The notes under the pieces were generated by a model, which had not been told where the DNA came from, did no database searches, and saw only the letters and a program-made list of their open reading frames with translations. Position numbers and translations under genes: made by a program. Below, in pieces: positions 61,869-64,000 of a DNA stretch of 64,000 bases; the first letter of the stretch is position 1, and each line of letters begins with the position of its first letter. This DNA is from Rhodospirillales bacterium (GTDB lineage Bacteria > Pseudomonadota > Alphaproteobacteria > ATCC43930 > CGMCC-115725), in the NCBI GenBank assembly GCA_027315365.1, contig DAHUYF010000193.1, positions 33,819-97,818 of the forward strand, in the 5' to 3' direction.

Positions 61869-62366
61869 TCAGGGAATCGCCTGCTGCAGGAAGCCCCAGC
61901 GGTCCACCGCCGGCTCCGCCAGCGCCCAGTGCCAGCCGCTCGCTTCGTGGCAGATGCTGGTCGCATACCAGTTTGCGGGCGTCTTCTCCTCCTCGACCGA
62001 GAACAGGATTTCCCGGCACTCGGCGAGCGGCGTCGTCATCACCCGCACCACCCGCACCTCGCCGTGCTCGTTGCCGATCGGGATGTAATGGTGGATGTGC
62101 CAGGGTGCCGCGCCGCCTTCGCCGAGCGGGGCCGCGGCGCCCGCGATCGCCTCCTGTTCGGCATCTTCGCGGGTGCGCCCGACCCAGTTGAAGAACTCGT
62201 TGGCCGCGACCGCCGTGCCGATGCCGACAGCGTACCCGACCGCCGGACTGGCGGTCGCCACCCCGGCGGCGCCTCCGGTTGCAAGGCCGGTCAGCTCCGC
62301 GCCGCTCTTGCAGCCGCCGAGCAGGATCGGCGCCAGCAGCGCCGCCAGCGCCGCCGCCCGCATCAT
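61869..62366 (-). CDS. lipoprotein, paralogue of the adjacent gene
   Basis: A 165-residue lipoprotein. Signal peptide and lipobox LLGGC give Cys19 as the lipid site. A Gly/Ala-rich membrane-like stretch (GLATGGAAGVATASPAVGYAVGIG) follows, then a C-terminal domain WHIHHYIPIGNEHGEVRVV, CREILFSVEEEKTPANWYATSIC, WHWALAEPAVDRWGFLQ. The C-terminal domain closely resembles that of the upstream gene, so they arose by tandem duplication. The function is unknown. The start at 62366 overlaps the upstream stop (ATGA). Confidence 0.78.
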   Translation of the reverse strand: MMRAAALAALLAPILLGGCKSGAELTGLATGGAAGVATASPAVGYAVGIGTAVAANEFFNWVGRTREDAEQEAIAGAAAPLGEGGAAPWHIHHYIPIGNEHGEVRVVRVMTTPLAECREILFSVEEEKTPANWYATSICHEASGWHWALAEPAVDRWGFLQQAIP

Positions 62367-62890
62367 TGCAGCGACCCCCATCGCGCCGTCGCCGGCTCCG
62401 CCGTCGCCCAGCGCCAGCGTTCGCCGTCGCGGCAGATATAAGCGGTGAAGAAGGAGCGCTCCCTGGCCGGCAGCTTGTCGCGATCGACCGAGAAGATGAT
62501 TTCCTTGCAGGAGAAATTCGGTCCCTCGATGGCGCGGCTGACCGCGACCTGGCCGTGCTCGTCGAGCTCGATCGGGACGGTATGCGTGCTGTGCCAGGTC
62601 GCGACGTCGCCTTCCGACAGGGACCCGGCGGCGGCCGCGATGCTGTTCTGGGTGTCGTTGTGAATATGGCGCTCGACATAGAGCAGTCCGGCATTGGCGC
62701 CGGCGGCGACGCCGAGGCCGATGGCGGCGCCGACGGTCGCGTCCTTGGAGATGGCGCTGGCGATGCCCGCGCCGGCGATGCCGGCGCCGGTCGCCGTGCC
62801 CTCGGTGAGGAAGGAGCCGCAGCCGCCGAGCGGCAGGGCCAGCAGCAGGATCAGCCCGGCCGCCGGACCGCAAAGCGAGTTGATGCGCAT
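62363..62890 (-). CDS. lipoprotein, paralogue of the adjacent gene
   Basis: A 175-residue lipoprotein. Signal peptide and lipobox PLGGC are followed by a Gly/Ala-rich stretch (GAGIAGAGIASAISKDATVGAAIGLG), then VATWHSTHTVPIELDEHGQVAV, CKEIIFSVDRDKLPARE, FFTAYIC and WRWATAEPATARWGSLQ. It shares with the next gene the C-x-(E)I-x-FSV ... IC ... W-W-A-x-AEPA-x-RWG-LQ pattern. The ATG at 62890 is preferred to an upstream GTG at 62896. Confidence 0.78.
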   Translation of the reverse strand: MRINSLCGPAAGLILLLALPLGGCGSFLTEGTATGAGIAGAGIASAISKDATVGAAIGLGVAAGANAGLLYVERHIHNDTQNSIAAAAGSLSEGDVATWHSTHTVPIELDEHGQVAVSRAIEGPNFSCKEIIFSVDRDKLPARERSFFTAYICRDGERWRWATAEPATARWGSLQ

Positions 62891-63439
62891 CCGCACTAAC
62901 CCATGCTTGGTTGATCGTAAGACATCGTCTGAGCTGCCTTTCCTGGTCGGGAAAGAGGAGTGGATCAGCGCCCCGTCCGCTGCACGCGGCGCGCGACCGG
63001 GATCAGGCTTCGGGAACGGGCTTCACCGGCCGTCCCTGTGACTGAGGGAAGCGCGTGCCTTTGCCGAGCGCGGGCGCATCGTCATTCTGTTGGATCATCG
63101 CGGCGCCGATCAAGGCCGAGAGGGGCGAGGGGCATGCCGCTCGCCCGGCAACCGGCGGCATACTCTCGATACGTGCGAGCACGTATCGAGAGGCAGACGA
63201 GGAGCGCCGGGAGCCTCTTTCTATTCGGTTTCACGAGCAAAACCTCTCCTGCGCCTGGTGTCGCTGGAGAGGTTGTTAGTTCTGGTTGCGGGGGATTGCA
63301 ACCAACTTGGACGAACAACGCTCTTGTGGTCAGCGTGCCGTGGGGTGCAAAACTGATGGCAGCAAGATGCCGGCCCACGGCGGGGCAACACAGGGGGCCA
63401 AGCGACGGTGCCGCTCCAGATTCCCGGTAAGCATTTTGC
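62891..63439. other. gene-poor stretch with a perfect palindrome
   Basis: No convincing gene is seen in 549 bp. Short open frames exist on both strands, but their residue composition looks random and none has a family motif. The stretch holds the 30-bp palindrome listed separately. GC falls from here toward the right edge. Confidence 0.5.
63163..63192. repeat. perfect 14-bp inverted repeat with 2-bp centre
   Basis: CTCTCGATACGTGC (63163-63176), GA, GCACGTATCGAGAG (63179-63192). As DNA it is a near-continuous palindrome that could be a dimeric-protein operator or a recombination site. As RNA it would be a stem with an impossibly small loop, so transcription termination is unlikely, and no T-run follows. 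Confidence 0.75.
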
Positions 63440-64000
63440 TTAAGGCGAGTGCACGGCCGGGGCGATCTCTGTTAAGCCTGACGCTAGGGTCTCCAATTCG
63501 CCCCTATGCGCGGCAAAGTTGGATTCCCGCGTCCACACATCGAATACCATGACCGTATTGTCGGACTGGATTGCCGTCACAATGAAGTGAACATTAACGC
63601 CGTGGGATACACCGGCGACATCGTACCGGGCGGCAGCATGGCCATTCACATCGATCTTCACCACCTGGGACGCCGTGCTGTCAGCCAACTTCCCTAATTG
63701 GCTCGAACGAATGCCTTCGGCAAAGGCCTGAATATCTCGTACGTCCCTCTTGTCTACGAATGAAGCTGCAAGGGCACTATCCGTAGACGGGTTACGTGCA
63801 AATATTTTGACGTTATGTTGCTGTAATGCAGGGGGCGGCGTATCGGTCATCCATCCGATCGGAAGCAGCAACTGTAATCGCCCGTCCTTACTGACCACGG
63901 TAGCCGAAACGGTATCCGCTTGAGCCTGTTCTTGCGATCGACCCTGTAGCGCGGATTGTTGAGTGGTGAGAGCGGGAACTCCGACCTCGTGCCATCCAGC
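63440..64000 (-). CDS. DcrB/PsbP-like hypothetical protein, 5' partial
   Basis: The frame is open from the right edge; about 186 residues are visible with no start in view. A Gln/Ala-rich linker (QSALQGRSQEQAQADTV) leads into a domain beginning SKDGRLQLLLPIGW. Later come FARNPSTDSALAASFVDKRDVRD, HAAARYDVAGVSHGVNVHFIV and FDVWTRESNF. The pattern recalls small secreted PsbP/DcrB-like domains, but the match is weak. Base composition is much lower in GC than the rest of the window (about 47% in 63541-63600), suggesting acquired DNA. Confidence 0.6.
   Translation of the reverse strand, partial: AGWHEVGVPALTTQQSALQGRSQEQAQADTVSATVVSKDGRLQLLLPIGWMTDTPPPALQQHNVKIFARNPSTDSALAASFVDKRDVRDIQAFAEGIRSSQLGKLADSTASQVVKIDVNGHAAARYDVAGVSHGVNVHFIVTAIQSDNTVMVFDVWTRESNFAAHRGELETLASGLTEIAPAVHSP

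Noticed and set aside
62694..63430. Several short plus-strand frames at the right end
   Set aside because: They overlap each other and the lipoprotein gene, with random-looking composition and no motifs.

Overview
The window is high-GC alphaproteobacterial DNA from a methylotroph. It carries a lanthanide-type (XoxF) methanol dehydrogenase with its partners and a PQQ precursor gene. It also carries a near-complete bacterial tetrahydromethanopterin (H4MPT) and methylofuran C1 island, and a full oxidative pentose phosphate operon with a fused transaldolase/phosphoglucose isomerase. The Tal-Pgi fusion together with H4MPT genes suggests a Rhodospirillales/Acetobacteraceae-like organism. That placement is inference; no rRNA or other phylogenetic marker is present. 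Genes are packed into operons with many 4-bp ATGA overlaps. No tRNA, rRNA, CRISPR array or intact insertion sequence was seen.

Layout. 1-2842: alpha (partial) and FAD/4Fe-4S beta subunits of a 4-hydroxybenzoyl-CoA reductase. 2839-3978: a small lipoprotein-like gene and a Crp/Fnr regulator. 4196-6757 (+): transketolase and gluconokinase. 6705-18883 (-): one long operon running Hfq-like protein, small membrane protein, Tal-Pgi, Gnd, Zwf, HAD phosphatase, Rpe, Pgl, RpiA, a second HAD phosphatase and a GH15 glucoamylase. 19060-22991: divergent LysR/SLC10-like transporter pair, a histone-H1-like basic protein and an alpha/beta hydrolase. 23112-26364: a cydPABX cytochrome bd operon behind a near-consensus FNR box. 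26515-31870: a PEBP-like protein, a frameshifted outer-membrane protein, a RibD-like reductase, FolP and a pentapeptide-repeat protein.

32037-36433 (+) is an ABC transporter operon of the PQQ-dehydrogenase-associated type (PedA1A2BC/Lut-like), probably a lanthanide importer. It converges on 36438-40276 (-): rhodanese-like protein, XoxJ, XoxG and XoxF. Upstream on the same strand lie pterin dehydratase-like protein and FhcBADC (40550-45519). Divergent from these, 45656-51953 (+) holds beta-RFAP synthase, MtdB, an ATP-grasp protein, Mch, a RimK-like ligase, a CitG-like protein and Fae. 51990-58499 holds cofactor-biosynthesis homologues: HisA-like, MfnD-like, MfnF-like, MfnB, DUF447, DHPS-like, MfnE-like kinase and FolB. 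58676-61822 holds two secreted unknowns, a SoxYZ-like carrier, pqqA and a quinoprotein-associated metallo-hydrolase. The window ends with two tandem paralogous lipoproteins, a gene-poor stretch with a perfect palindrome, and a lower-GC partial gene.

How it fits together: lanthanide entering through the ABC system and PQQ made from PqqA would supply XoxF, which oxidises methanol and passes electrons to XoxG. Formaldehyde would be captured by Fae, oxidised by MtdB and Mch, and released as formate by FhcABCD, using H4MPT and methylofuran whose biosynthesis genes sit alongside. The pentose phosphate operon supplies NADPH and sugar phosphates, and the bd oxidase supports respiration at low oxygen.
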